From: Cryobacterium sp. SO2
GTDB taxonomy: Bacteria; Actinomycetota; Actinomycetes; Actinomycetales; Microbacteriaceae
Assembly: GCF_026151165.2 (NCBI RefSeq)
Contig: NZ_CP117849.1
Coordinates: 2,542,001 to 2,606,000, forward strand
DNA: 64,000 nucleotides
Direction: 5' to 3'
Shown: positions 1 through 7,234 of the stretch, piece after piece
How positions within the stretch are numbered: the stretch's first letter is position 1
How the letters are laid out: every line of letters begins with the position of its first letter
Notes under the pieces: generated by a model
Told to the model about the DNA's origin: nothing
Databases searched by the model: none
Seen by the model: the letters and a program-made list of their open reading frames with translations, nothing else
Position numbers and translations under genes: made by a program

Positions 1-50
1 AGGCGCTTCGCGAGATTGTCGGCGGCTGTCTTACTCTCTTCATCGGTCAT
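1..50 (-). CDS. 5' end of divergent gene truncated by window edge
   Basis: An ATG at 48-50 (minus) is preceded at 7 nt by a good ribosome binding site (GAGAGGG) and opens a frame that runs off the window edge; the visible residues are MTDEESKTAADNLAKR. It is divergent from the ArdC-like gene, with a palindrome array between them. By position it could be the element's regulator, for example an XRE-type repressor, but too little protein is visible to assign a family, so this is inference only. Confidence 0.5.
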   Translation of the reverse strand, partial: MTDEESKTAADNLAKR

Positions 51-107
51 AGACAGACCCTCTCACCCTTCGGTCTGGTCCGAACGTTTCGGCAGTCACG
101 CGAGGCC

Positions 108-208
108 TTGGGAGTGCTCAATTTAGTCTTTGAGCATGACCAACACAATGGTTGCGCATGCTCAAATGTGGTGCTAAACCGTAGCTGAAAGCAATTGAGC
201 ATGCTCAA
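108..208. promoter_or_regulatory. phased operator array, four TTGAGCATGCTCAA-like palindromes
   Basis: Four 14-bp sites match TTGAGCATGCTCAA: 108-121 (11/14), 130-143 (12/14), 152-165 (13/14) and 195-208 (perfect palindrome). Start-to-start spacing is 22, 22 and 43 bp, close to two, two and four helical turns, so bound dimers would lie on one DNA face. The array fills the intergenic region between the truncated divergent gene and the transfer operon, the expected place for the element's repressor to act. The binding protein is unknown. Confidence 0.65.
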
Positions 209-302
209 CGGAGATGGCTCGCCTAACGCGCTGGTTGGCGAGGCGCACCTCTGTGTCAGCCACACATCAAGTGCGTGGCAGCCACTTGGGAAGGTGATCA
301 AT

Positions 303-1361
303 GTGTCGACTGAACCGCAAACGCGACAAGACCGGGATGCAAAGCTCGCGAGCCTTCACGAACGCCTCGTTGCATCGGTCGAGGAGCTAGTCAACGGAAA
401 TGAGTGGCGCCGCGCCCTTGAGTTCTCCGCTCGCTTTCGATCACGGTCTTTCAACAACTCACTGTTGATCTGGGGGCAGCATTCAGCAGCGCACGAACGT
501 GGAACAGTCCCGACTGAACTCCCGAGCTACGTGGCCGGGTTCCGGCACTGGCAAGCGCTCGGGCGACATGTGATCGCCGGGCAAAAGGGTTACATGATCT
601 TCGCGCCCCTCACCGCGCGTTTCGCAAGCTCCTCCCCCGTCGACATGAGTTCGTGGCGGAGGCTTAACCGACACGAGCGGCCCCGATCCGGTGAGGTCGT
701 ACGCCAGCGAATGGTCGGAGCCCGCCCCGCATACGTGTGGGATGTCTCCCAAACGGAGGGGTCGTCGATTCCTGAGCGTCCCGCGCCCATGCTGCTCCGC
801 GGCGAGGCACCCCAGGGACTCTGGGACGACCTCCGAGCACTCATCGAAGAGTCGGGTTTTGCCGTCTTGTTGGTACCGGATGCTGGGTCACTCCATGGAG
901 CAAACGGCCAGACCGACTTTGGTGGGCGAAGAGTCTTCGTCCGCGCGGACATAGATGCCGCGGCCCGGGTGAAAACGCTCGGTCACGAACTGGCACATGT
1001 CAGGTTGCACGATCCCGATGCTGGCACGCTTTCACACCGCGGCATGCAAGAAGTGGAGGCGGAGTCGGTCGCATTGATGATAGGCGCGGCACACGGGATG
1101 GATACAAGCGACTACACGATTCCGTACGTGTCCGCCTGGGCCAGCTCCGTACCCGACAAGACCGAGACCGAGGTTATCCAGGAGACCGGCGAGCGCGTTC
1201 GTCGGGCGGCCGTGGCGATCCTCGACGGGCTCTCGACACATCAGATTGGAGCCGGCGATCCTCCCGAGTTGGGCCCGTCGCAACCGGTCCGGCATTCCGA
1301 CGTCACATTGCCGGATCCCCTCGATCACCAGTCTGAGCGGCCCGGAATCAGGACACTCTGA
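303..1361 (+). CDS. ArdC-like antirestriction / zincin metallopeptidase protein
   Basis: 352 aa from a GTG at 303, chosen because GGGAAGG lies 8 nt upstream; an in-frame ATG at 195 sits inside a palindromic operator and is less likely. The N-terminal half (about residues 15-105) has the look of the ArdC ssDNA-binding domain (FNNSLLIWGQ, then a conserved GF..W..LGR.V..G.KG stretch). The C-terminal half carries a zincin HELAH motif at 228-232 with Glu candidates at 250-254. ArdC proteins protect incoming single strands from restriction; ImmA-type proteases cleave phage-like repressors. First gene of the transfer operon; its stop overlaps the next start (TGATG). Which role applies is not resolved by sequence. 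Confidence 0.75.
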   Translation: MSTEPQTRQDRDAKLASLHERLVASVEELVNGNEWRRALEFSARFRSRSFNNSLLIWGQHSAAHERGTVPTELPSYVAGFRHWQALGRHVIAGQKGYMIFAPLTARFASSSPVDMSSWRRLNRHERPRSGEVVRQRMVGARPAYVWDVSQTEGSSIPERPAPMLLRGEAPQGLWDDLRALIEESGFAVLLVPDAGSLHGANGQTDFGGRRVFVRADIDAAARVKTLGHELAHVRLHDPDAGTLSHRGMQEVEAESVALMIGAAHGMDTSDYTIPYVSAWASSVPDKTETEVIQETGERVRRAAVAILDGLSTHQIGAGDPPELGPSQPVRHSDVTLPDPLDHQSERPGIRTL

Positions 1362-2260
1362 TGGATATCGTCGGCGTCCTAATCGACACGATTCAGTCTT
1401 CGATGGGAAGTGCGGCTCTCTCCTTCGCCAGGGCAGCCATCCCGATCTTTCCGTGTGCCAGGGACGGCAAGCGTCCGCTCACTCATGCCGGGTTTCACGA
1501 AGCAAGCTCTGACTTGGACCAGGTGCAGGCTTGGTGGGCCCGTTGGCCCTCCGCAAATATCGGGATGCCAACGGGCAGCCCGTCCGGTTTCGACGTGGTC
1601 GATATCGACGTCACGGCCGCAGGGTCGGGGTTCAGCGCGTATGAGCGTGCGAATGCCGCCGGGCTCGTCGACGGCGAGCTCGCCCGCGTGCGCACGCCGT
1701 CCCGAGGAATGCATGTCTATTTCCCCGTGCTGGCGGCCCGTCCTCAACGCTGTTGGCAGGCTGCATCCGCGCATATCGATTTTCGTGGCGACGGCGGCTA
1801 CGTCGTTGTGCCGCCCTCGATGCTGGCGACACCCAACGGCCGAGTCTGCTACCGGCTCGACTCGCTGTCAGCGGCAGGCTCGAAGCCGGTCGACGCCATC
1901 GCCCTCCGGGAGTTCTTGGCACCCAGACCGCCTCGGGCGGTATCGAGGCCGGAGGTGCTCGCCTCGGCTGAGCCTCAGCGGCTGGCGCAGTGGGTCAGCA
2001 AGCTCGCCGAGGGCGAGCGAAATAGAGGCCTGTTTTGGGCAGCCTGCCGACTTGTGGAGGCTGGGTTTGCGCCTGCGGACATCGACGCTGCGCTGGCTCC
2101 GGCTGCAGAGTCCGCGGGGCTGCCGACCACGGAAATTACTGCGACTATCCGGTCCGCGAGCCGACAGGCTGCCCCACATGCGCCTCGCGCACGGAGCGAG
2201 CAATGGTGCGACCCAAGTGCTCCGGTACGCGGGCGAGGTGACGCGCTATGCCTGGGGTGA
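1361..2260 (+). CDS. bifunctional primase/polymerase (prim-pol) domain protein
   Basis: 299 aa. It contains the AEP prim-pol hallmarks: GKRPLTHAGF near residues 36-45, NIGMPTG at 66-72, the metal-binding D81-x-D83 in VVDIDV, RGMHVYF around H118 and FRGDGGYVVVPP at 141-152. Such proteins prime or extend DNA on plasmids and ICEs. No helicase domain follows; the C-terminal 90 residues look like a short helical tail. The start overlaps the upstream stop by one base (TGATG), so translation is probably coupled. A role in complementary-strand synthesis after transfer is inferred. Confidence 0.8.
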   Translation: MDIVGVLIDTIQSSMGSAALSFARAAIPIFPCARDGKRPLTHAGFHEASSDLDQVQAWWARWPSANIGMPTGSPSGFDVVDIDVTAAGSGFSAYERANAAGLVDGELARVRTPSRGMHVYFPVLAARPQRCWQAASAHIDFRGDGGYVVVPPSMLATPNGRVCYRLDSLSAAGSKPVDAIALREFLAPRPPRAVSRPEVLASAEPQRLAQWVSKLAEGERNRGLFWAACRLVEAGFAPADIDAALAPAAESAGLPTTEITATIRSASRQAAPHAPRARSEQWCDPSAPVRGRGDALCLG

Positions 2261-2317
2261 CGTTCGCGTTCGCGGCGACGTCTGGCCTTGCCCGGGGCAT
2301 TGCCTTCCAGGTACGTG

Positions 2318-2348
2318 TTGACACTCCTGTAGTTCAAAGCATCGATAT
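2318..2348 (+). promoter_or_regulatory. candidate internal promoter of the transfer region
   Basis: A consensus -35 TTGACA (2318-2323) precedes a weak -10-like CGATAT (2343-2348) with a 19-bp spacer, just ahead of the ribosome binding site and start at 2366. It lies in the only sizeable gap between the prim-pol gene and the next gene. The -35 is exact; the -10 and spacing are poor. Confidence 0.35.
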
Positions 2349-2365
2349 GAGGGAGGACCAAAGCC

Positions 2366-2770
2366 ATGGCTAGGGATGAGTTCAAAGAGGCAGGCGAATC
2401 AGCAACTATCGAGACCCTCGGCGAAACACAGCCGCAGCATCCATTCCCCGCAGAGGATCCCGTTCGCTCGGATTTAGCAGCTTCGCACGACGAAGCGGAC
2501 AGACGATCACTCTTAACCGGCAAGGAAAAGCACTCCCCTGGCGGCGACGTCAACTGGGTTCGCGCCTCAGATCTACTCAGCAGCAGCACCGGGCGCATGG
2601 CCGGCAGAGGCATCGACTTTGAGGCCGAGCTCGCACGCCGGATGCGCAGGACCCCGGCCACCACCCGCCGCGCAATACGCGATCGCGCGAGCAAGCTTCC
2701 CCCGCTCTCCGAATTCGGGCAGCGGAACGACCAGGCCCAGGTCTCACGCCCCGAGCTCGGCCGACCCTGA
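2366..2770 (+). CDS. hypothetical protein of the transfer region
   Basis: 134 aa, ATG preceded by GGGAGGA at good spacing, so probably translated. The first 60 residues are acidic and look disordered; the second half is basic (FEAELARRMRRTPATTRRAIRDRA), which suggests a small nucleic-acid- or partner-binding tail. No membrane segment and no recognised domain. It lies between the prim-pol and a conserved hypothetical gene on the same strand, so it is probably an element backbone gene. Function not assigned. Confidence 0.6.
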   Translation: MARDEFKEAGESATIETLGETQPQHPFPAEDPVRSDLAASHDEADRRSLLTGKEKHSPGGDVNWVRASDLLSSSTGRMAGRGIDFEAELARRMRRTPATTRRAIRDRASKLPPLSEFGQRNDQAQVSRPELGRP

Positions 2771-2823
2771 TCTCAACGGCAGCCAGTGCGACGACGCACA
2801 CCGATCCGAAGGGAGGTGCCGTG

Positions 2824-3654
2824 ATGGAATGGACCACACACCGAGGAGCAGATTCGAGGGCGTTCCACGACTCCGAGGGACTGAGAACGGTGCTCGCAAG
2901 ACTTCAGGCTGACGGTGGTCTCAGCTGGCGAACTGACCCCGAGGCATCCGAGCTCATGCGGTACGCCGCCAAACGCTACGCAGCCCTGGCGCACCGACAC
3001 GGACTGGATCCCTGGGAGGCAGCCGCCGCGGCGTACGACGCAATGCGAGCACCGTCAGCGTTGCGCGCCGACGATCCCTGGGCGATCGTGACGAGAGCAG
3101 TGCAGGTGACCTGTATTGCGGAGGAACGCGCTCAGGGCCTCCTGTGCTCGGTGCACCAGGCACGCCGACGCAAGATCTCGGGGTACCACGATGCCGAGCG
3201 CTTCAGTGACCGGGAGCGCCCTCTACCGGAGTATCACCCGGCATTCCGCACGGAGTCGGCCGACCCGCAGACCGATGCATCGCCGCGACCCGAAGTGGAA
3301 CCGGCTGTGGAGGACGCAATCATGCTGTTCACGCTGCTGGGCTGGGAGTCTGACCGAGCACGAAGCTGCGTTGAGTACATCTGTAGCCGGCTCGCGGACT
3401 CCCAATCACGCCCTTCTGCCTTCGAGTCACTGCGCCGCGACTACTCCGCCCGAGCGCACCTAGACATTCCCCAACGGGCGTGGATGTCCATGCTTCGAGC
3501 TCTCCTAGGGAACGGCGATCCGCTGCAAGCACACACCGCTGCTAGCCGCGGCATCCTGCTTCGGTTGCTTATCGGCGAGCCACTTCGTACTCTCCTTCGC
3601 GACGACGCCCTTGTTTCCGACATCGTGGCCAACGCACCAGGAGTGCGGGTATGA
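2824..3654 (+). CDS. conserved hypothetical protein of actinobacterial ICE
   Basis: 276 aa from ATG 2824 (a GTG at 2821 is adjacent; GGGAGG gives better spacing to the ATG). Predominantly helical and soluble, with no signal peptide. The segment with LMRYAAKRYAALAHRHGLDPWEAAAAAYDAMR and the later AIVTRAVQVTCIAEERAQGLLC resembles a helical regulator or sigma-like fold, but I recognise no named family. Its stop overlaps the ParB-like start as ATGA, so the two are probably translationally coupled and may work together. Confidence 0.65.
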   Translation: MEWTTHRGADSRAFHDSEGLRTVLARLQADGGLSWRTDPEASELMRYAAKRYAALAHRHGLDPWEAAAAAYDAMRAPSALRADDPWAIVTRAVQVTCIAEERAQGLLCSVHQARRRKISGYHDAERFSDRERPLPEYHPAFRTESADPQTDASPRPEVEPAVEDAIMLFTLLGWESDRARSCVEYICSRLADSQSRPSAFESLRRDYSARAHLDIPQRAWMSMLRALLGNGDPLQAHTAASRGILLRLLIGEPLRTLLRDDALVSDIVANAPGVRV

Positions 3655-4724
3655 CGAACTCACCGGGCCACATCGAGCTGGAGCGGTCGATTGACTCCAT
3701 TCGGATCGGGTCGCGACATCGCACCGACCTTGGCGAAATCGACGTCCTCGCAGCCTCCATCGAGCAGCATGGCCTTCTCCAGCCGATCACAGTGACGCCC
3801 GACGGCACGCTCGTCTGCGGTGCCCGTCGCCTTGCCGCTCTTAGACAGCTCGGGGTACGCAAGCTCAACGTCTGGGTCCGTTCCGGAATCTCAGAGCGAC
3901 TCACCCAGCTACTTGCGGAGCAGGACGACAACACTCTTCACAAGCCGCTGAGTCCTACTGAAGCGGCCACCCTGTATCGCGAGGTCAAAGTGCTTTTGGC
4001 CGAGGACGCGCGGCGCCGTCAGGAAGCCTCGCGATTCGGTTCCCAGCAAGGAAACCCCAGGTCAGCCGGTGCTGCCGAATCGGCAGCACCGTTATCCACT
4101 CGCGATGGCTCTGCCCGTGAACAAGCGGCGCTTCTGGTGACCGGCCGGCGTTCGTACACGACGCTGGAGGGCATCGGCGAGCTTCAGCGAATTGCGGCTG
4201 ACCAGACTGTCGACGAGACGGTGCGGACGCGCGCGAACGCTGAACTCGACTTGATTCACAACGGAGGATCGGTCTTGTCTGCACAGCACCGAATGAACAC
4301 TCAAGTTGCCGTCTTCGAACTGGAGCGGATGGCGGCAGACCCCGGACAGCCAGCTAGCATCCGCGAAGCCTCATCGGCGGGTGCAACCCGGATTCACGCC
4401 GCTGCCCCCATGACCCCGGATGCCGACCTCGAACGTCTGGCTCAAGATGCGCTGGCACGTGCCAAGACCGCGACAAAGGCCAAGAAGACTCGATCGGCTC
4501 CCACCGCCAACGCGAAACTGCCCGTCCGTTCGTTCGTCTTCCTTTGGCACGATCTGGGCGAATGGTGGCTGCGCTACGACGTCGCCGAGATCTCGGCCCA
4601 ACTCACGGATGACCAATGGGACCAGTTCGAAGTCACGCTTGCAGGCACCGTAGCTTTCGCCGAGCAGCTACGCCGTATGCGCGACGCTTCCCTCGGTGTA
4701 AGTCAGCTCTCAGCAAGCCGATGA
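3651..4724 (+). CDS. ParB/Srx-fold N-terminal domain protein
   Basis: 357 aa. Residues 10-70 form a ParB N-terminal domain: IDSIRIGSRHR, IDVLAASIEQHGLLQPI, and the GxRR nucleotide-binding motif G57-A-R-R60. The rest is helical, with a basic linker (about 275-290) and a C-terminal domain rich in W (LGEWWLRYDV). ParB-fold proteins bind DNA, and partitioning members are CTPases. No ParA ATPase is encoded in the window, so this is more likely a regulator or transfer accessory than a segregation protein. The start overlaps the upstream gene by 4 nt (ATGA). Confidence 0.8.
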   Translation: MTNSPGHIELERSIDSIRIGSRHRTDLGEIDVLAASIEQHGLLQPITVTPDGTLVCGARRLAALRQLGVRKLNVWVRSGISERLTQLLAEQDDNTLHKPLSPTEAATLYREVKVLLAEDARRRQEASRFGSQQGNPRSAGAAESAAPLSTRDGSAREQAALLVTGRRSYTTLEGIGELQRIAADQTVDETVRTRANAELDLIHNGGSVLSAQHRMNTQVAVFELERMAADPGQPASIREASSAGATRIHAAAPMTPDADLERLAQDALARAKTATKAKKTRSAPTANAKLPVRSFVFLWHDLGEWWLRYDVAEISAQLTDDQWDQFEVTLAGTVAFAEQLRRMRDASLGVSQLSASR

Positions 4725-4769
4725 TCCGTCCCATGACGCACTACGTCGCCTGGACCTGAGGCGTCTGAA

Positions 4770-5423
4770 ATGCCCCTCGTCCACCAGCGCCGCTTCATCA
4801 TCGCGGTCATCTGCGGCGGCCTCACGCTGATTCTGCTCATGGCGATCGGCGTGTATGGCCTGATCCGAGGCCCTGAGAAGACGAGCCACCTGGACCGGCC
4901 CGCGGTCGAGACGTCGGTCCCGTCAGTCGCGCCTGAACGCGCCGGTGAACCGCGGCCGGTGCTCGTGACGACGGACCCCGAGGTCTTCGCCCGCAGGGTG
5001 GCACACGCCTTGTTCGATTGGGACACCCGGCACGAGGGTGGCCCTGCCCAATGGGCGCAGGTACCGCTCGACGTTGCTGACGCGGAAGAGGCGCCAGCCC
5101 TGGCATCCGACGTTCGCGGTTACCTGCCGAGCCCTGAGATGTGGGAGCGCATAAGCGCTTATGGGACTCAACAACGGCTCGACGTGGAGTCAATCGCCGT
5201 TCCCAAGTCGTGGTCCACGGCACGGGAACAAGCCACGGCGGGACAGCTTCCCCCTGGTGCAGCGGCACTTACGATCACGGGAACTAGTCACCGAGTGGGT
5301 ACGTGGAATACCGAAGTCATCCGCACAGAGCGTCCGGTGGCGTTCACCATTTTCGTTGCGTGCCTCGAGGGCCAGCCGTGTGTGCTCCTTCGGCTTTCGC
5401 AGCTCGACCGTCCTCTGAAGTGA
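4770..5423 (+). CDS. VirB8/TcpC-like conjugal transfer membrane protein
   Basis: 217 aa. A short basic N-terminus and one transmembrane helix (about residues 9-32, FIIAVICGGLTLILLMAIGVYGLI) are followed by a linker and an extracytoplasmic domain of about 150 residues. Topology, size and position just before the cell-wall hydrolase match VirB8/TcpC-like scaffold proteins of Gram-positive T4SSs, which form NTF2-like domains. Assignment rests on architecture and context; sequence identity to TcpC cannot be judged here. Confidence 0.6.
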   Translation: MPLVHQRRFIIAVICGGLTLILLMAIGVYGLIRGPEKTSHLDRPAVETSVPSVAPERAGEPRPVLVTTDPEVFARRVAHALFDWDTRHEGGPAQWAQVPLDVADAEEAPALASDVRGYLPSPEMWERISAYGTQQRLDVESIAVPKSWSTAREQATAGQLPPGAAALTITGTSHRVGTWNTEVIRTERPVAFTIFVACLEGQPCVLLRLSQLDRPLK

Positions 5424-5430
5424 TTGAGCG

Positions 5431-6597
5431 ATGAAAAAGCTCATAGTGCTTGTTGTGTTTTTCACACTCGTTGGCCCCTTCATCGGGCTAGTGAGTGTGG
5501 CCACCCTTGTGAACCCAGCGGCGATTTCGTGCGGTTCGGGATCCCTCGCCGTCGGCAGTGTGCCCGAGTCGCTGACAGCCCAGACACGCGATGGCCGTTC
5601 GATCGCTCTGAACAAGCGCCAGCTCACCCACGCCGCGACGATCGCTACGGTAGGTGCGCGAACCCCCGGGGTCGGGCGCGAGGGCGCTCTCATCGCGTTG
5701 ATGGCCGCGCTCACGGAGTCGACGCTCCGGATGCTGGCGAACACCAGCGCCTATCCGGAGTCATCGAATTATCCAAACGACGGACTCGGCTCCGATCATG
5801 ATTCCCTGGGGCTGTTTCAGATGCGATCTGTTTCAGGTTGGGGAACGGTGGCCGAGCTGATGGATCCGGACTACCAGGCACGAGCATTCTTCGGCGGGCT
5901 TTCAGGGCCAAATGCCGGGTCACCTCGCGGGCTGCTTGACATCCCGGGTTGGCAGTTGCTCGATCCGGGCGCGGCCGCGCAGGCCGTTGAAGTCAGCGCC
6001 TATCCGGACCGGTACCAGAACTTCCAGCCCGTCGCAGAGTCGATTCTCGCCGCGTTGACTCGACCGCAGTCGGCGAGCGCCGCAGGTTCCGTCAATATGG
6101 TCCCCGAGACAAGGCAGGTGGCGTTCCCGCTCCCCGACGGCACGTACACAAAGACAGACAGCTTCGGAATGCGAACCGACCCCTACAGCGGTGAATCTAG
6201 ATTCCACGCCGGAAGTGACCTCGCGGCACCCGCGGGCACGCCGATCCTCGCGGTCGCCGACGGCATCGTCACCTTCGCCGGGCAACGCGGTACCTACGGA
6301 GGCCTGATCGTCGTCGACCACACTGTCGGCGGCGAGCGCGTCGCCTCGTACTACGCCCACATGTACGACGCGGGCATCCTGGTGACCAAGGGTGACAGCG
6401 TTGCAGCCGGCCAGCATATCGGCGATGTCGGCTCAGCGGGCAAATCGACCGGCCCCCACCTACACCTCGAGATCCACCCGGGCGGAGCAGACCAACCTGC
6501 TGTCAATGCTGAGCAGTGGCTCGCCGAGAACGGCGCCGCCGGTGTCGCAGGTGCGGCGGTCACCACAGCAGGATGCACACCAGAAAGGGCTGAGTGA
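5431..6597 (+). CDS. conjugation cell-wall hydrolase (lysozyme-like plus M23 peptidase)
   Basis: 388 aa with an N-terminal membrane/signal segment (residues 3-25). Residues about 60-200 resemble the lysozyme-like domain of T4SS hydrolases, with ALMAALTESTLR and SLGLFQMR. Residues about 225-360 are an M23 endopeptidase: FGMRTDPYSG, the HAGSDLAAPAGTPI zinc-ligand region and HLHLEIHPGG. Such VirB1/TcpG-type enzymes open peptidoglycan for the transfer channel. Seven bases downstream of the VirB8-like gene and one base before the next start. Confidence 0.9.
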   Translation: MKKLIVLVVFFTLVGPFIGLVSVATLVNPAAISCGSGSLAVGSVPESLTAQTRDGRSIALNKRQLTHAATIATVGARTPGVGREGALIALMAALTESTLRMLANTSAYPESSNYPNDGLGSDHDSLGLFQMRSVSGWGTVAELMDPDYQARAFFGGLSGPNAGSPRGLLDIPGWQLLDPGAAAQAVEVSAYPDRYQNFQPVAESILAALTRPQSASAAGSVNMVPETRQVAFPLPDGTYTKTDSFGMRTDPYSGESRFHAGSDLAAPAGTPILAVADGIVTFAGQRGTYGGLIVVDHTVGGERVASYYAHMYDAGILVTKGDSVAAGQHIGDVGSAGKSTGPHLHLEIHPGGADQPAVNAEQWLAENGAAGVAGAAVTTAGCTPERAE

Positions 6598-6598
6598 G

Positions 6599-6865
6599 AT
6601 GGATGTCTTCCCCGACTTCGGAGCCGTCGGCGGCGCCGAAGAACTGCAGAACATCGTCGGCGCCATGCTCACCTTTGTGCTCATGATCTCGGTACTCATG
6701 ATGATCATCACTGGCGTCACCTGGGCGCTCGCCTCGGCGAGCGGCAACTTTCAAACGGCCGTTCGCGCCCGCACCGGGCTCTGGGTTGCCTGCGGTGCAG
6801 CAGCCCTGGCAGGCGCCGGAGTCGCCTGGGTCAACTTCTTGATCGGCATCGGTTCAACTCTGTAA
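6599..6865 (+). CDS. DUF6112-like small membrane protein (possible pilin subunit), copy 1
   Basis: 88 aa from ATG 6599, one base after the upstream stop. Two hydrophobic helices (about residues 20-48 and 60-85) flank a short basic loop (TAVRARTG). The pattern LQNIVGAMLT ... CGAAALAGAGVAWVNF is shared with the next gene. Size and place between the hydrolase and the VirB6-like gene fit the VirB2/TrbC pilin slot; I associate it with DUF6112, common in actinobacterial ICEs. A pilin role is inferred. Confidence 0.75.
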   Translation: MDVFPDFGAVGGAEELQNIVGAMLTFVLMISVLMMIITGVTWALASASGNFQTAVRARTGLWVACGAAALAGAGVAWVNFLIGIGSTL

Positions 6866-6934
6866 CGGCCGCAGCCCTCACGGGACGCAGTGCGCTCCTG
6901 TCTGTCGTACGTCCATCGACCGAGGGAGCTGATT

Positions 6935-7204
6935 GTGATCGACATTGATCCAAATGGGACGGGCCTACCTGGCATCGACCAACTGCGCACCATTGTGGGT
7001 GCGGTGATGACCATCGGCTTGGTCCTCAGCGTGCTCGCCTTGATCGTCGCGGCCATCGTCTGGGGCTTCGGGGCCAACTCGTCCAACCCGCACCTCGCTT
7101 CGCGCGGAAAGACCGGCGTGCTCGTGTCCTGTGGTGCGGCCATCATCTGCGGGGCGGCTGTGACGCTGGTCAACTTCTTCTGGGGCGTCGGCCAAGCCGT
7201 CTGA
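6935..7204 (+). CDS. DUF6112-like small membrane protein, copy 2
   Basis: 89 aa from GTG 6935, chosen for the GGGAG 6 nt upstream; a longer GTG at 6890 lacks support. Two hydrophobic helices and the signature LRTIVGAVMT ... KTGVLVSCGAA ... VTLVNFFWGVG make it a clear paralogue of the preceding gene. The tandem pair suggests two specialised membrane or pilus subunits of the T4SS. Function inferred from context. Confidence 0.75.
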   Translation: MIDIDPNGTGLPGIDQLRTIVGAVMTIGLVLSVLALIVAAIVWGFGANSSNPHLASRGKTGVLVSCGAAIICGAAVTLVNFFWGVGQAV

Positions 7205-7234
7205 CCGTGACTCAGACATGATCGAGACGATCCA

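Noticed and set aside
195..208. LexA SOS box or parS site
   Set aside because: TTGAGCATGCTCAA matches neither the actinobacterial LexA box (TCGAAC-N4-GTTCGA) nor the parS consensus (TGTTTCACGTGAAACA).
47..301. 84-aa minus-strand ORF across the palindrome array
   Set aside because: It crosses the operator region and the ribosome binding site of the ArdC-like gene and has no recognisable protein character.
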